Position numbers and translations under genes: made by a program
The notes under the pieces: model-generated
The model's input: the letters and a program-made list of their open reading frames with translations, nothing else
What the model was told of the DNA's origin: nothing
The model's database searches: none
Shown here: piece by piece, positions 20,848 through 20,869 of the stretch
Position numbering within the stretch: position 1 is the first letter of the stretch
How the letters are laid out: every line of letters begins with the position of its first letter
DNA from: a virus
IMG/VR virus record: IMGVR_UViG_3300021375_000204
Span: 1 to 20,869 of that record
Strand: one strand, 5' to 3'
DNA: 20,869 nucleotides

Positions 20848-20869
20848 ATCACCTTGTGCAAATAATACT

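Noticed and set aside
1-20869. tRNA genes, CRISPR arrays, insertion sequences, integrase or attachment sites
   Set aside because: Looked for and not seen: no repeated spacer pattern, no transposase or integrase motif, no cloverleaf-like sequence that I could find by eye.

Overview
The window is an AT-rich (roughly two-thirds A+T by eye), densely packed stretch of a T4-like myovirus genome. Every gene I accept lies on the minus strand, so transcription runs from right to left. The content points to a marine phage of the type known from SAR11 (Pelagibacter) and cyanobacterial hosts: a T4 gp61-type primase, class I ribonucleotide reductase, a RuvC-like resolvase, T4-type late promoters (TATAAATA) and small conserved proteins that I recognise from marine myoviruses. 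The SAR11 assignment rests on composition and gene content only.

Right end (20869 to about 18300): a modular 459-aa virion or scaffold-type protein whose frame stays open to the window edge, a 90-aa companion, a HAD-family 5'-deoxyribonucleotidase with its own sigma70-type promoter, and a 93-aa marine-phage protein behind a late promoter.

Middle right (18262 to 13172): a late operon of 15 small genes behind a second late promoter. It begins with a tail or fibre-like protein and conserved small phage proteins. It continues into a lysis/envelope block: a DUF1353 protein, two small membrane proteins, and an overlapping i-spanin/o-spanin (Rz/Rz1) pair.

Middle left (13164 to 9553): a third late promoter drives a run of secreted or membrane-anchored proteins. 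These are a Ser/Thr-rich secreted protein, a 614-aa acidic secreted protein and two membrane-anchored coiled-coil proteins. The run ends at an intrinsic terminator.

Left half (9530 to 1): directly after the terminator, a sigma70-type promoter with a palindrome in its spacer drives the replication/nucleotide operon. Its genes are primase, nrdA, nrdB, a zinc-ribbon protein and a RuvC-like nuclease. They run without a gap, through 4-8 nt overlaps, into a sugar-modification cassette: FkbM methyltransferase, two DxD glycosyltransferases, an unrecognised protein and two paralogous polysaccharide-type transferases, the last cut by the window edge.

The layout therefore separates host-polymerase promoters (DNA and nucleotide metabolism, glycan cassette) from phage late promoters (virion, lysis and envelope genes), with the boundary near 9490-9610. 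Five gene starts were moved to an internal ATG (2464, 4895, 9465, 13077, 17707) because the longer frames begin at GTG or TTG. Three genes of 34, 49 and 57 residues and a possible 38-residue gene were read directly from the sequence. I saw no tRNA, CRISPR array, insertion sequence or integrase.
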